This document shows, one piece after another, positions 8,801 to 18,265 of a stretch of 64,000 nucleotides of DNA. The notes beneath the pieces are model-generated. The model saw only the letters and a program-made list of their open reading frames with translations, ran no database searches and was not told the DNA's origin. Positions within the stretch are counted from its first letter, which is position 1. The number at the start of each line of letters is the position of its first letter. Source of the stretch: Erythrobacter sp. NAP1 (GTDB lineage Bacteria; Pseudomonadota; Alphaproteobacteria; Sphingomonadales; Sphingomonadaceae). Made by a program: the position numbers and the translations under genes. The stretch lies in assembly GCF_000152865.1 (NCBI RefSeq), contig NZ_CH672390.1:1178001-1242000 (forward strand), written 5' to 3'.

Positions 8801-10855
8801 ATGCAACGAATTCTGGCCATGGCGATCTTCGCCGCAGGTCTCGCCACACCAGCGCTCGCAGATGATCACAGTGAAGAATTGAAGCTGTTTTCGGCGGAAG
8901 ACGTGTTTGAGCTCGAATGGGCAGACGACCCACAGGTTTCCCCGGATGGCAGCCAGGCCATTTACGTGCGCCGTTTCAACGACATCATGACCGATCGCAC
9001 GCGTTCGCATGTCTGGATCGTCGATCTGGATGGCAGCGCACACGAACCACTCCTGGCTGACGGCGGCTCGTACCGCTCGCCGCGCTGGTCCCCCGATGGC
9101 TCGCGCATCGCCTATATGACCTCCGAGAATGGCCGGACGGCGCTGTATGTTCACTACCTCGCATCTGGCCGAAGCGCGCTGATCGGTAGCTTCGAACGCG
9201 GCCCATCGAGCATAACCTGGTCGCCTGATGGAACTATGATCGCCTTTGCGATGTCAGTTGAGGCGAAGAGCGACAAGCTGCTGAGCCCCCCGTCCCGCCC
9301 CGAAGGCGCGAACTGGGCGAAAGCACCGGTCGTGATCGACCGCGCGCGCTATCGCACCAACGGCGCAGGCTTTGTCGAACTGGCCTACGATCACATCTTC
9401 GTAATCCCGGCAGAAGGCGGCACACAGCGACAGCTTACCTCTGGTGACTTCAACCACGGCGGCCCGCTCTCTTTCACCCCCGATGGCGAGCAGATCATCT
9501 TCTCGGCCAATCGCAATGAAGGATGGGAATTGCAGAGCCGAGAGGCGGACGTCTTCTCGGTGAGTGTTTCATCAGGCGAGCTGACGCAGCTGACCGAAAT
9601 GCCGGGTACGGAAACGAGCCCGCAAGTCTCTCCCGATGGTGGGTCGATCGCATTTCTCGGCACCGGCAACGCGCGCGAACCCTTCTTGCCAACCAACGTT
9701 TTTGTGATGAACGTCGATGGCGGTAATGCGCGAAACCTGACTGAAGGCCTCGATCGGCGCGCAGGCGATGTCCAGTGGCTGTCCAGTTCGGAAATAGCTT
9801 TCACGTTTCAGAACCGGGGCGAAAACAATATCGGAGTTGTCGATACGCGGGGCAATCGCCGCACGGCAGTCGAGGGGATCGGCGGAACCACTATCGGCCG
9901 CCCGTATGTCAGCGGATCGTATGACGCAGGGGCGCGCAGCACCCTTCTCTATACCAAGGGGAGCGCGCAGCGGCCCGCTGACCTTTACGCCTTCCGATCA
10001 GGCCGCGCCACGCGTCTGACCTCTCTGAATGAAGACCTTCTCGCACACCGGGATCTGGGTGAAGTCACCAGCTTCACCTACAATTCCGAGCTCGACGGGC
10101 TCGAAATCCAAGGCTGGATGATCACGCCGCCAGGCTATGAGCAAGGCAAGGCTTACCCCCTCATCATCGAGATTCATGGCGGCCCTCACCTTGCTTATGG
10201 CCCGCATTTCTCGGCTGAGCTTCAGCGGATGGCGGCGGAAGGATACGTGGTGATCTATGACAATCATCGCGGATCGATCGGCTATGGAAGCGAGTTCGCG
10301 AACCTGCTGAAATACAAGTACTCAAGCCCCGACGATTTTGCCGACCACAATTCCGCTGTCGATTGGGCGATCGACAACGGCTTTGCTGACCCGGAAAACC
10401 TATTCATCGCAGGCGGATCGGCGGGCGGGATCGCGACCGCTTACGCTATTGGCCTCACGGACCGTTTCAATGCCGCAATGGCCGCAAAACCGGTCATCAA
10501 CTGGGTCTCCAAAGTGCTGACCGCAGACAGCTACATCGGCCAGATAGCAAACCAGTTTCCCGGACCACCATGGGAGCATCTCAATCATTATTGGGAGCGC
10601 TCGCCGCTCAGCCTTGTCGGCAATGTGACGACCCCAACCATGCTGATCACTGGCGAGGTGGATTACCGCACGCCGATCTCGGAAACCGAACAGTTCTACC
10701 AGGCACTGCAACTGCGCGGCGTGCCCAGTGTCATGGTGCGCGTACCGGGTACCAATCACGGCATTGCCTCGCGGCCTTCACTGCTGAACGCCAAGACGGA
10801 CTACACCATCGCATGGTTCGAGCGCTATCGAACCGACCGCGATGGGGAGGAATAA
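8801..10855 (+). CDS. Secreted S9-family peptidase (prolyl oligopeptidase type)
   Basis: 684 residues. A signal peptide (MQRILAMAIFAAGLATPALA, cleavage after about residue 20) is followed by a beta-propeller region with repeated SPDG motifs (about 45-400) and an alpha/beta-hydrolase domain. The catalytic triad is visible as Ser540 in GGSAGG, Asp621 in GEVDYRTP and His653 in GTNHGI. The enzyme is a periplasmic or exported serine peptidase that trims oligopeptides, the propeller limiting substrate size. It sits 104 bases before a tricorn-like protease gene on the same strand, and a related S9 gene faces them at 14298-16418. Confidence 0.92.
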   Translation: MQRILAMAIFAAGLATPALADDHSEELKLFSAEDVFELEWADDPQVSPDGSQAIYVRRFNDIMTDRTRSHVWIVDLDGSAHEPLLADGGSYRSPRWSPDGSRIAYMTSENGRTALYVHYLASGRSALIGSFERGPSSITWSPDGTMIAFAMSVEAKSDKLLSPPSRPEGANWAKAPVVIDRARYRTNGAGFVELAYDHIFVIPAEGGTQRQLTSGDFNHGGPLSFTPDGEQIIFSANRNEGWELQSREADVFSVSVSSGELTQLTEMPGTETSPQVSPDGGSIAFLGTGNAREPFLPTNVFVMNVDGGNARNLTEGLDRRAGDVQWLSSSEIAFTFQNRGENNIGVVDTRGNRRTAVEGIGGTTIGRPYVSGSYDAGARSTLLYTKGSAQRPADLYAFRSGRATRLTSLNEDLLAHRDLGEVTSFTYNSELDGLEIQGWMITPPGYEQGKAYPLIIEIHGGPHLAYGPHFSAELQRMAAEGYVVIYDNHRGSIGYGSEFANLLKYKYSSPDDFADHNSAVDWAIDNGFADPENLFIAGGSAGGIATAYAIGLTDRFNAAMAAKPVINWVSKVLTADSYIGQIANQFPGPPWEHLNHYWERSPLSLVGNVTTPTMLITGEVDYRTPISETEQFYQALQLRGVPSVMVRVPGTNHGIASRPSLLNAKTDYTIAWFERYRTDRDGEE

Positions 10856-10959
10856 CCAGTTTGTCGATGAGGGTGGTGCCTCGCGCTGTCCTCCTCGCTA
10901 GCCAACGATGATTATGCGAGGGGCAGTCGCATCCCCTCGCGCAACAGGGGACTGAATTC

Positions 10960-13900
10960 ATGAAGCCACTTCGTCGGCGCACTCTTGCGCTTGCCGCTGT
11001 TCTTTTGACCTCAACGGCTGCGCCTGTGATGGCCGAAGAAGGGTTCTACCAATACCCTGCTGTGCGCGGCGATGTTCTGGTTTTTGCGAGTGAAGGCGAC
11101 ATCTGGCGCGCATCGCGGGATGGTGGGACTGCAGTTCGCCTGACAAACCATGAGGGCGAGGAGCGCAACCTCCATATCTCGCCCGACGGATCGATGGTCG
11201 CATTCAATGCCGGCTATGACAGCGGCGATGATATCTATGTGATGCCGGTCGCAGGAGGGCGTCCCACTCGCCTCACATATGAGGGCGGCGGCATGACCAC
11301 CGTGGGGTGGACGCCCGACGGACAGGTTATCTTCTCATCGCGTCTGCGCGGAAGCGGTCAGGGCGAAGTCCTTCACACCATCGCTGCCACCGGTGGGCAG
11401 CCAAGCGCTATCCCGCTTTGGCGCGCCAACAGCGCCGCTTACGGATCGGACGGCAGATTCTTCTTCAATCGCCGTGGCCTTTATGCCCGCGCCCGCGATA
11501 ATGCGGTGCTCTATCGTGGTGGCGGAATGGCCCAATTGTGGAGTTGGATGCCCGGATCAACCGACGAAGCAACGCAGCTTCTCGCCGATTTCGGTGCCCC
11601 CATCCGGATGCCGATGGCGCATGGCGGGCGGATTTACTTCATCTCGGACAAAAGCGGAGGAGACGCGATCTGGTCCGTCAGTCAAGACGGCAGCGGCGTC
11701 ACACAGCACAGCGAAGAATTTGCTTTCCCAGTGCTGCAAGCGGCAATCGATGGCGGTGCGGTCTTCATACAGAACGGCGCCGACCTGCATGTCTTCTCGC
11801 TTGCATCAAACACGCTTTCGACGCTCGCCATCGACCTCGTAACCGACCGTGAGCAGACGCGTCCGCGCACACTCGACAATCCCATGGAACAGATCGAGGC
11901 AGCGCGCGTCTCGCCAACAGGCGATGCAATTGCTGTGACTGCCCGTGGTCAGGTGGCCCTCGCCTCCCCCCTCGCGCGCAGGCGGGTCGAGTTCAACGTG
12001 CCCGATGGTGCGCGCGCCCGTGAGGCCGTCGCAGGGCCCGAGGGCGACAATCTCTTCCTCATTCTGGATAGAGGCGATACGCGCGACCTCGTTCGCATGG
12101 ATGCCGATGGTTCCGGTGAACCCAATGTCATCGCTGCCAATTACGACGCGCACATCTGGTCGTTCGTCGTCTCGCCCGATGGCAAAACTCTGGTCGTACG
12201 CGACAAGCTAGCGCGACTGCAGAAGGTCGATGTCGAAAGCGGTGCAGTGACGCTCCTCGCACAAAACACGACCGGCAACGACAACGCCTTCGTCAACATC
12301 GTATTCTCGCCCGACAGCAAGTTCATTGCATATTCCGAAACCGGCCCTGAGCAATTCTCCAACACCGCCAACATCCAGGTTCAGAACCTCTCAACCGGTG
12401 AGCGGGTGCAGGCGAGCTCCGGCAAGTTCAACGACTTCGTCCCCGCCTTCTCGCCGGATGGAAAGTGGCTCTACTTCGTATCGGAACGCAACTTCTCGCC
12501 CGAGCCGGGAAGCCCCTGGGGCGACCGCAACATGGGCGTGTCGTTCCCCGATCGCGGCGAGATTCACGCGTTGAAACTCGACCCCGAAGCCGAATTCCCA
12601 TTCCGCGAAGACAATGAGCTGACGCTCGCCGGCGAAGACGAGGATGAAAGCTCGGACAGCGATAGCGATGATGAAGGTGAAAAGGACGAAGCAGAGGACG
12701 AAAAGCCATCGGCCAACATCGTTCTCGATGGGCTCGCAGATCGGCTCTACAAACTCCCTGTGAAAGCGGGCGCAGGTCGAGAGCTGTTCGTCACGAAGTC
12801 GCATCTGTTCACTCGGATCGGAGATGAGTGGGTTTCCATCGCGATCGACCAGAATGATCCCAAGGTGGAAACGTTCTCGGGCAACGCTCTGGCAATTGAG
12901 CTGGCGGCCGACCGGGAGACCATCGCGGTAACGCTGCCGGGTCCCAATGGCCCTCGCCTTGCTCTGGTTCCGGCAGGTCCAAAGATGCCCGACAAGCTCG
13001 ATGGCAAAATGGTCCGTCTGGACGATTGGAGCCTGACCATCGATCCGGTCTCCGAGTGGCAGCAGATGTTCCACGATGCGTGGCGTCTGCACCGCGACTT
13101 TGCCTATGACCCCGCCCTTCGCGGGATCGACTGGGAGGCGGTTCGCGATCAGCACGAACCGCTGGTCAGCCGCATTGGTCACCGCGCAGAGCTCAACACG
13201 ATCCTCGGCCAGATGGCCTCGCAACTTGGCATCCTTCACAGCCAGGTTCGATCAGGCGACCTGCCTGAGGATGACGAGAACAGCGACATGGCATTCTTGG
13301 GTGCCGAGTATTCATCCGTCTCCGGAGGCCTGAGGATCGACCGCATCTATCAGGGCGAAGCCGATCTTGTATCACTTCGTCCGCCGCTGCGGCGCCCCGA
13401 CGTTGATGTGCGCGAAGGTGACATCATCCGCCTCGTCGACGGACGTTCCGTCACATCGCTGGCTGACCTGAGGCTCGCCCTTGCCTCCAAAGCCGGACAA
13501 CAAGTGCGTCTCGACCTTGCTCGCGGTTCGAGCGAACTTTCACAGATCGTGTCGCCCATGAACGCTCAAGGGCGCGCGATGGCCGAGTATTACGACTTCA
13601 CCGAAGACCGCAAAGCGGCAGCTGAGCGCCTGTCCGGCGGCGAGATCGGCTATCTCAAGCTGCGCGCAATGGGCGGCAGAGACATTGCCAGCTTCGCCCG
13701 CGATTACTTTGCGCAGTTGGACAAGCCGGGCCTGATTATCGACGTACGCAACAACAGCGGCGGCAACATCGATTCCATCATAATTGCGCAGCTGATGCGC
13801 AAGGCGTGGGCGTTTTGGGGCGCTCCTGATGGGACAGGCCAACAGACCACCAACATGCAAAACGCCTATCGCGGACACATCGCCGTGCTGATCGATGAGC

Positions 13901-14280
13901 GCACCTATTCCGATGGCGAGACCTTCGCAGCTGCTGTTAAATCGCTCGGCCTCGGCCCGCTGATCGGCACGCGCACGGCAGGCGCAGGTATTTGGCTCTC
14001 CGATCGCAATCGCCTTGTCGACAACGGCGCGGTTCGAATTGCCGAATATGCCCAATACGACATCGACGGAAACTGGATCGTCGAGGGCTACGGAGTTGCC
14101 CCTGATTACGTGGTCGAGAACGGGCCGGTCGCTACCTATCAGGGAAGCGACGCTCAGCTAGAGGCGGCCATCGGGCTTCTCCAACAACGCATTGCCGAAC
14201 AACCGGTCATGCCGCTTAGGCCGCGTCCGCTTAGTCCGCTGGGAACACCTGCAAGGGACGTGTCGCCGCTCTCGGATTGA
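10960..14280 (+). CDS. Tricorn-like S41 peptidase with beta-propeller and PDZ domain
   Basis: 1106 residues. The signal peptide is residues 1-25 (cleavage after PVMA). TolB/WD40-like propeller blades with SPDG motifs run over about 30-550. A strongly acidic Asp/Glu/Ser linker lies at about 560-587. The tricorn core domain begins near HDAWRLHRDFAYDP (about 706), a PDZ-like domain is near 800-870, and the S41 tail-specific-protease domain runs from about 890 to 1080. The likely nucleophile is Ser984 in TYSDGE, and His760 in LHSQ fits the tricorn His, although the Ser before it is Leu here. Role: exported processing protease acting on peptides. It probably forms an operon with the preceding S9 peptidase. 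Confidence 0.88.
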   Translation: MKPLRRRTLALAAVLLTSTAAPVMAEEGFYQYPAVRGDVLVFASEGDIWRASRDGGTAVRLTNHEGEERNLHISPDGSMVAFNAGYDSGDDIYVMPVAGGRPTRLTYEGGGMTTVGWTPDGQVIFSSRLRGSGQGEVLHTIAATGGQPSAIPLWRANSAAYGSDGRFFFNRRGLYARARDNAVLYRGGGMAQLWSWMPGSTDEATQLLADFGAPIRMPMAHGGRIYFISDKSGGDAIWSVSQDGSGVTQHSEEFAFPVLQAAIDGGAVFIQNGADLHVFSLASNTLSTLAIDLVTDREQTRPRTLDNPMEQIEAARVSPTGDAIAVTARGQVALASPLARRRVEFNVPDGARAREAVAGPEGDNLFLILDRGDTRDLVRMDADGSGEPNVIAANYDAHIWSFVVSPDGKTLVVRDKLARLQKVDVESGAVTLLAQNTTGNDNAFVNIVFSPDSKFIAYSETGPEQFSNTANIQVQNLSTGERVQASSGKFNDFVPAFSPDGKWLYFVSERNFSPEPGSPWGDRNMGVSFPDRGEIHALKLDPEAEFPFREDNELTLAGEDEDESSDSDSDDEGEKDEAEDEKPSANIVLDGLADRLYKLPVKAGAGRELFVTKSHLFTRIGDEWVSIAIDQNDPKVETFSGNALAIELAADRETIAVTLPGPNGPRLALVPAGPKMPDKLDGKMVRLDDWSLTIDPVSEWQQMFHDAWRLHRDFAYDPALRGIDWEAVRDQHEPLVSRIGHRAELNTILGQMASQLGILHSQVRSGDLPEDDENSDMAFLGAEYSSVSGGLRIDRIYQGEADLVSLRPPLRRPDVDVREGDIIRLVDGRSVTSLADLRLALASKAGQQVRLDLARGSSELSQIVSPMNAQGRAMAEYYDFTEDRKAAAERLSGGEIGYLKLRAMGGRDIASFARDYFAQLDKPGLIIDVRNNSGGNIDSIIIAQLMRKAWAFWGAPDGTGQQTTNMQNAYRGHIAVLIDERTYSDGETFAAAVKSLGLGPLIGTRTAGAGIWLSDRNRLVDNGAVRIAEYAQYDIDGNWIVEGYGVAPDYVVENGPVATYQGSDAQLEAAIGLLQQRIAEQPVMPLRPRPLSPLGTPARDVSPLSD

Positions 14281-14288
14281 GCGGCGAC
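14262..14288. terminator. Hairpin between convergent peptidase genes
   Basis: Perfect 9-bp inverted repeat GTCGCCGCT (14262-14270) / AGCGGCGAC (14280-14288) with a 9-base loop, overlapping the tricorn-like stop codon. Only 17 bases separate the two convergent genes. There is no T-run, so intrinsic termination is not certain. Confidence 0.45.
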
Positions 14289-14297
14289 CTAAGCCTG

Positions 14298-16418
14298 TTA
14301 GTCGGCTGTATCGCTTGGCTCCCAACCTTCGGCATAGCGCTCGAACCATGCGAGGATCGCGGAGGCCTTCGCGGCGCTCTGCGAAGGCCGCGCGGTGATC
14401 GCATGACTGGCTCCGGGCACGCGGATGAGCGTGGTCGGCACGTCGGCCAGTTGAAGCGCGGAATAGTACTGCACCGCCTCGCTTACCGGGGTCCGATAGT
14501 CCTCGCCTCCGACAACCACCAGCGTCGGTGTCTGCACATTGCCGATGAGGGAAAGCGGTGACTGATCCCAAAACTTTTGCGGGTCTTCCCATGGGCGCGA
14601 CCCGATCCAGTAAAGTCCGAAATAGCCCGTCCCATCGGCGGTGAGCGCCTGCGTGGTCCAATTGATCACGGGCTTCTGTGTCGCGGCCGCCTTGAAGCGA
14701 TTGGTCTTGCCCACGATCCACGAAGTGAGCACTCCGCCGCCCGAACCGCCAGTCACGAACAGCTTGTCAGGATCGGCAATGCCGAGCTCGATTGCACGGT
14801 CCACGATGCTGATCAGGTCGTCATAGTCCTGGCTTGGGTAAGCCTTGTCGATTTCCTGCGCGAACCCCTCGCCATAGCTGGTCGACCCGCGAGGATTGGC
14901 CGACAGGACAGCATATCCGCTCGCTGCATACAGCTGGTTGTCCGTCGAGAAATGCGGTCCGTAAGCCGCGAATGGTCCTCCGTGAATCTCAAGGATCAGC
15001 GGCACCCTCGAACCTTCGGTGTAATCAGGCGGGAGTGTTAGCCAGCCTTGAACTTCCTGTCCGTCATGGCTCGACGGGGTCGTGATGGCGCGCACTTCAC
15101 CCAGGCGCTTGGTCGTGAGCAGGCTTGAATTGAGCTGCGTCAGATAGCGCGCATTGCCGCGCTGCGCGACTTTGACTTCGGGCGGCCGAGTCGCTGTTCC
15201 GCCTGTAAATGCGATCGTTCCGTTGTCAGCCACCGAGAAGCTGCCGCCGGTGTAGGGTCGATCGAGCCCACCGCCCGAAACACCTTCGACTACATCGCGA
15301 ACCGAGCCATCGAGCGACATGCGCGCCACGAAAGTCTCACCGCGCTTGTCGTACTGGACGTAAAGCGCGCGCGAATTCGCATCCCACTCCACCGCATCAG
15401 GGCTGAAGTCCCAGCTGCCGGTCAGCAGTCGCGAATTGCTGCCATCGGCATCCATCACATAGATTTCGGTTTGCTCGTAGGCTCGACCCTCGTCGTCAAA
15501 TCCGACATAGGCGATCATTGATCCATCAGGTGAAACCAGTGGTCCTCCGTCCGGCCCGTCACGCATGGTCAGCTGCGCAAGAGCAAGCGTGCGCGTGTCA
15601 ACGGACCAGATGTCCGCTTCAACCGGGTCGGTCTGCCAATCAGGATTACGGTTAGACGTGAAGAACACCTTGGTACCGTCGGCCGACCAGCTGAGAGCGC
15701 CTCCATCGTGATTGGGCCCAAAGGTCAGCTGACGCGGCGCGCCGCCGGTGGCTGAAATGACGAAAATCTTCTCGAATCCCGGAGTAATCTCGCCAGCGCC
15801 ATCTGCTCGGAAATTCACGAGGTCGGTGATCTGGAGCGCGTCAGCCCATGTCGCGCCTTCCGGGCGGTTCGACGGTGCAGACCCAAGTGACGGTGCGTTG
15901 TCGTCGACCATCATGACGTAAGAGATCTGCCTGCCATCAGGTGACCAGGTGATGCTCATCGGCGAATTCGGGAGACCGGTCAGCTTGACCGCCTCGCCGC
16001 TATCCATCCACTTGACCCACAATTGTGCGCCGCCGTTCTCGGTAGACACGTAAGCGACGCGCGATCCGTCCGGCGACCAGCGGGCCCCGAAGGCAGCCCC
16101 GTCATTGCCCGCAAAGGGGCGCTCCTCACCGCTTGCGACATCGATCGACCACAGGCTGCTGACAACCCGGTCCGTCATGATATCGCTCTGACGGCGAGTG
16201 TAGATGATGGTCGATCCGTCAGGGCTGATCTGCGGGTCAGATGCGTATGCAATGTCGAACAGGTCTTCGCCCGTCAGACGCGAGTTCGGTCCGGTCCTTT
16301 CCGATCCCTTGCCGGTGACAGACATTTCTGATGAGGGTTCGCTTGTCTGCGCGTTCAGGATCGCTGGCGGAACGGCGATCAGGGCAAACGCGCCGAGCGC
16401 TGCAAATGTCGATTTCAT
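14298..16418 (-). CDS. Secreted S9-family peptidase
   Basis: 706 residues from ATG 16418 (MKSTFAALGAFALIAVPP), chosen over the longer frame to 16475 because it begins exactly at a signal peptide and has GAGAGAGG upstream. Propeller repeats with SPDG motifs fill about 50-420 and the hydrolase domain follows. The triad is Ser559 in GGSGGG, Asp640 in GEDYRTP and His672 in ASHAIT. It is a paralogue of the 8801-10855 product (same layout, same DYRTP motif) but differs at the nucleophile elbow. It is convergent with the tricorn-like gene. Role: exported oligopeptidase. Confidence 0.92.
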   Translation of the reverse strand: MKSTFAALGAFALIAVPPAILNAQTSEPSSEMSVTGKGSERTGPNSRLTGEDLFDIAYASDPQISPDGSTIIYTRRQSDIMTDRVVSSLWSIDVASGEERPFAGNDGAAFGARWSPDGSRVAYVSTENGGAQLWVKWMDSGEAVKLTGLPNSPMSITWSPDGRQISYVMMVDDNAPSLGSAPSNRPEGATWADALQITDLVNFRADGAGEITPGFEKIFVISATGGAPRQLTFGPNHDGGALSWSADGTKVFFTSNRNPDWQTDPVEADIWSVDTRTLALAQLTMRDGPDGGPLVSPDGSMIAYVGFDDEGRAYEQTEIYVMDADGSNSRLLTGSWDFSPDAVEWDANSRALYVQYDKRGETFVARMSLDGSVRDVVEGVSGGGLDRPYTGGSFSVADNGTIAFTGGTATRPPEVKVAQRGNARYLTQLNSSLLTTKRLGEVRAITTPSSHDGQEVQGWLTLPPDYTEGSRVPLILEIHGGPFAAYGPHFSTDNQLYAASGYAVLSANPRGSTSYGEGFAQEIDKAYPSQDYDDLISIVDRAIELGIADPDKLFVTGGSGGGVLTSWIVGKTNRFKAAATQKPVINWTTQALTADGTGYFGLYWIGSRPWEDPQKFWDQSPLSLIGNVQTPTLVVVGGEDYRTPVSEAVQYYSALQLADVPTTLIRVPGASHAITARPSQSAAKASAILAWFERYAEGWEPSDTAD

Positions 16419-16504
16419 TGTCGGGAGCCTCTCTCTCAGAAATGATTGCCCCCGTGTGATAACGTCACGCGGCATGGGGTCAATCTGGACTTGAGAAGCT
16501 GATG

Positions 16505-16581
16505 TGGTGTCCCCGACAGGATTCGAACCTGTGGCCTTTGGATTAGGAATCCAACGCTCTATCCACCTGAGCTACGGGGAC
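16505..16581 (-). tRNA. tRNA-Arg (anticodon CCT)
   Basis: 77 nt including an encoded CCA. On the minus strand the acceptor stem is GTCCCCG/CGGGGAC with discriminator A. The D-arm is GCTC..GAGC, the anticodon stem-loop TTGGA-TTCCTAA-TCCAA places CCT in the middle, and the T-arm is ACAGG-TTCGAAT-CCTGT. It decodes AGG. Confidence 0.97.
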
Positions 16582-16621
16582 TCTCGGCAGAGGGCCTCCC
16601 ATAGCAGGAGCCTCTTTCCAA

Positions 16622-17110
16622 TCAATTGAGTTCGTCAGGTGGGGCCACAGGAAATGGCAGCGGAGCCACTGGTACGCCTTCATCAACGAGCGCCTTCGCC
16701 TCTTCGATACTGGCCTGACCGTGGATCGGCGCTTCGTCGCGCTCGCCATAGTGCATTTCGCGCGACTGGCTGGCGAAATCCTTACCGACCCAGGTGCTGT
16801 TTTTGAGAGCCTTTTCCTGCGCTTTTGCGAGAGCTGTCAGCGCCTTTTGGACCTCGGGAGTTATCGGCGTGTTGGAAACAGGCTGCGCATCTTCGTGTGC
16901 CGCCGTCGCAGGAACCGGCATGCGCGTTTCGGGAGTGGTGTTACCCTTCGCGCCTACTGCCGGAGCCATGGGCGCCTTGCCGACGACGTCGGAGCCACAA
17001 TGCGGGCAACTGACAAGGCCGCTCGCCTTCTGCTCTTCATAGTCGGAGGATGAGCCAAACCAGCCCTCGAACCGGTGGCCTGCATCACAGTGGAGGTCGA
17101 AAACGATCAT
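16622..17110 (-). CDS. DUF1178 family protein
   Basis: 162 residues beginning MIVFDLHCDAGHRFEGWF, with a zinc-ribbon-like pair (Cys8/His12 and CPHC near 35-38) and a helical C-terminal half. This is the conserved pattern of DUF1178, a cytoplasmic alpha- and betaproteobacterial family without proven function. It lies 9 bases downstream of a nitrilase-family gene and is in the usual grxC-nitrilase-DUF1178 order. A Pro/Ala-rich insert separates the zinc ribbon from the C-terminal part. Confidence 0.88.
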   Translation of the reverse strand: MIVFDLHCDAGHRFEGWFGSSSDYEEQKASGLVSCPHCGSDVVGKAPMAPAVGAKGNTTPETRMPVPATAAHEDAQPVSNTPITPEVQKALTALAKAQEKALKNSTWVGKDFASQSREMHYGERDEAPIHGQASIEEAKALVDEGVPVAPLPFPVAPPDELN

Positions 17111-17119
17111 AACACTCTT

Positions 17120-17935
17120 CTAATTGGGAATTTCGCGCCGGTTGGCAAGGCTCGGCACCTGCGAGCGGACTTCTTCGATCCGGGCAAGGTCGATCTCGCA
17201 AAAAGCGAGACCCGGTGCCTCTCCGCCCATATCCAGCAGCACCTCGCCCCACGGATCGACCACGAGGCTGTGGCCATAGGTTTCGCGCCCGTCTTCGTGT
17301 TTGCCGACCTGTGCGGCTGCGATCACAAAAGCGGAGGCTTCGATCGCGCGGGCGCGCAGGAGAGTATGCCAGTGCGCCTTGCCGGTGGGCACGGTGAAAG
17401 CAGCCGGGACAGCGATGGCGTCACATCGACGCTTGCCCAGCGCCTCAAACAGCGCGGGGAAGCGCATGTCGTAACAGATCGTCAGGCCTAGCCGTCCGAC
17501 GGGGGTATCGTCGACGGTCACAACTTCGCTGCCCGCCTCATAGGCATTGCTCTCGCGCCAAGTCTCCCCGGTGGAAAGCTCGACGTCGAACATGTGCATT
17601 TTATCGTAGGTGTCAGGAATTTCACCCGAACTGGGAAAGAGCCATTGACGGTTGGCGTATTTGCCAGTGCCAAGATCAATTGGAACCCCAATAGTCGTCC
17701 AGATACCCTCGGAATCGACCGCATAACGGATACGATCAATCATCTTCCTATCGTCAAAGCGTCGAATTTTCGGAGCGGCGCGCTTGCGATCACGATCTAA
17801 ATGAAGCGACATTTCAGGCGTAAAGAGCATCTTGGCCCCTGCGGCCTGAGCATCCGACATTGCGCGAAAAATCGTCTGGAAATTCGCCTCAGGGTCGATC
17901 CCCGAAGTCATCTGCAGGACAGCGATTTTGACCAT
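17120..17935 (-). CDS. Carbon-nitrogen hydrolase (nitrilase superfamily, Nit1-like)
   Basis: 271 residues with the nitrilase triad Glu41 (TPEMS), Lys112 (YDKMHMFD) and Cys154 (ICYDMRFP). The DKMHLFD-type motif and CYDxRFP motif fit the Nit1/NitFhit-like branch, whose characterised members hydrolyse deaminated glutathione. Its start codon directly abuts the stop of grxC, and this glutaredoxin linkage fits a role in repairing glutathione by-products (inference). Confidence 0.88.
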   Translation of the reverse strand: MVKIAVLQMTSGIDPEANFQTIFRAMSDAQAAGAKMLFTPEMSLHLDRDRKRAAPKIRRFDDRKMIDRIRYAVDSEGIWTTIGVPIDLGTGKYANRQWLFPSSGEIPDTYDKMHMFDVELSTGETWRESNAYEAGSEVVTVDDTPVGRLGLTICYDMRFPALFEALGKRRCDAIAVPAAFTVPTGKAHWHTLLRARAIEASAFVIAAAQVGKHEDGRETYGHSLVVDPWGEVLLDMGGEAPGLAFCEIDLARIEEVRSQVPSLANRREIPN

Positions 17936-18199
17936 TCAGCCCGCCAGCAGCGCGTCGAGCTTGCCCGCTTCCTCCAGCGCGGCAAGGTCATCAGAACCGC
18001 CAACATGGACATCGCCGATGAAAATCTGCGGTACAGTACGCGCGAGCGGCGCACGCTCCATCATCTCTTCACGCTTGGGACCGCCCATCGTGATGTCATA
18101 CTCGTTGAACTCGACGCCCTTTTTCTGAAGCAGGTGCTTTGCTCGCACGCAGAACGGGCATGCGAACTTGGTGTACATATCGATTTGCGGTGTGCTCAT
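17936..18199 (-). CDS. grxC: Glutaredoxin 3
   Basis: 87 residues, a single thioredoxin fold with the dithiol active site CPFC (Cys14-Cys17), the cis-Pro motif TVPQIFIG and the GG-SDDL glutathione-binding end. It reduces protein disulfides and glutathione mixed disulfides in the cytosol. It is the first gene of a three-gene minus-strand unit (grxC, nitrilase, DUF1178) and diverges from the small heat-shock gene across 177 bases. Confidence 0.94.
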   Translation of the reverse strand: MSTPQIDMYTKFACPFCVRAKHLLQKKGVEFNEYDITMGGPKREEMMERAPLARTVPQIFIGDVHVGGSDDLAALEEAGKLDALLAG

Positions 18200-18230
18200 A
18201 ATTCAATCCCATTGGACCTGGCTGAAGGCC

Positions 18231-18261
18231 CTTGAAAGCGTTTTCGCCTCACTTAACTAGG
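18231..18261 (+). promoter_or_regulatory. RpoH (sigma-32) type promoter of the hsp20 gene
   Basis: CTTG at 18231-18234, a 17-base spacer, then CTTAACTAGG at 18252-18261. The alphaproteobacterial RpoH consensus is CTTG-N17/18-CYTATNTNNG; only one defined position in the -10 block differs. It predicts a start near 18267 and a leader of about 110 nt. Confidence 0.7.
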
Positions 18262-18265
18262 ATGT

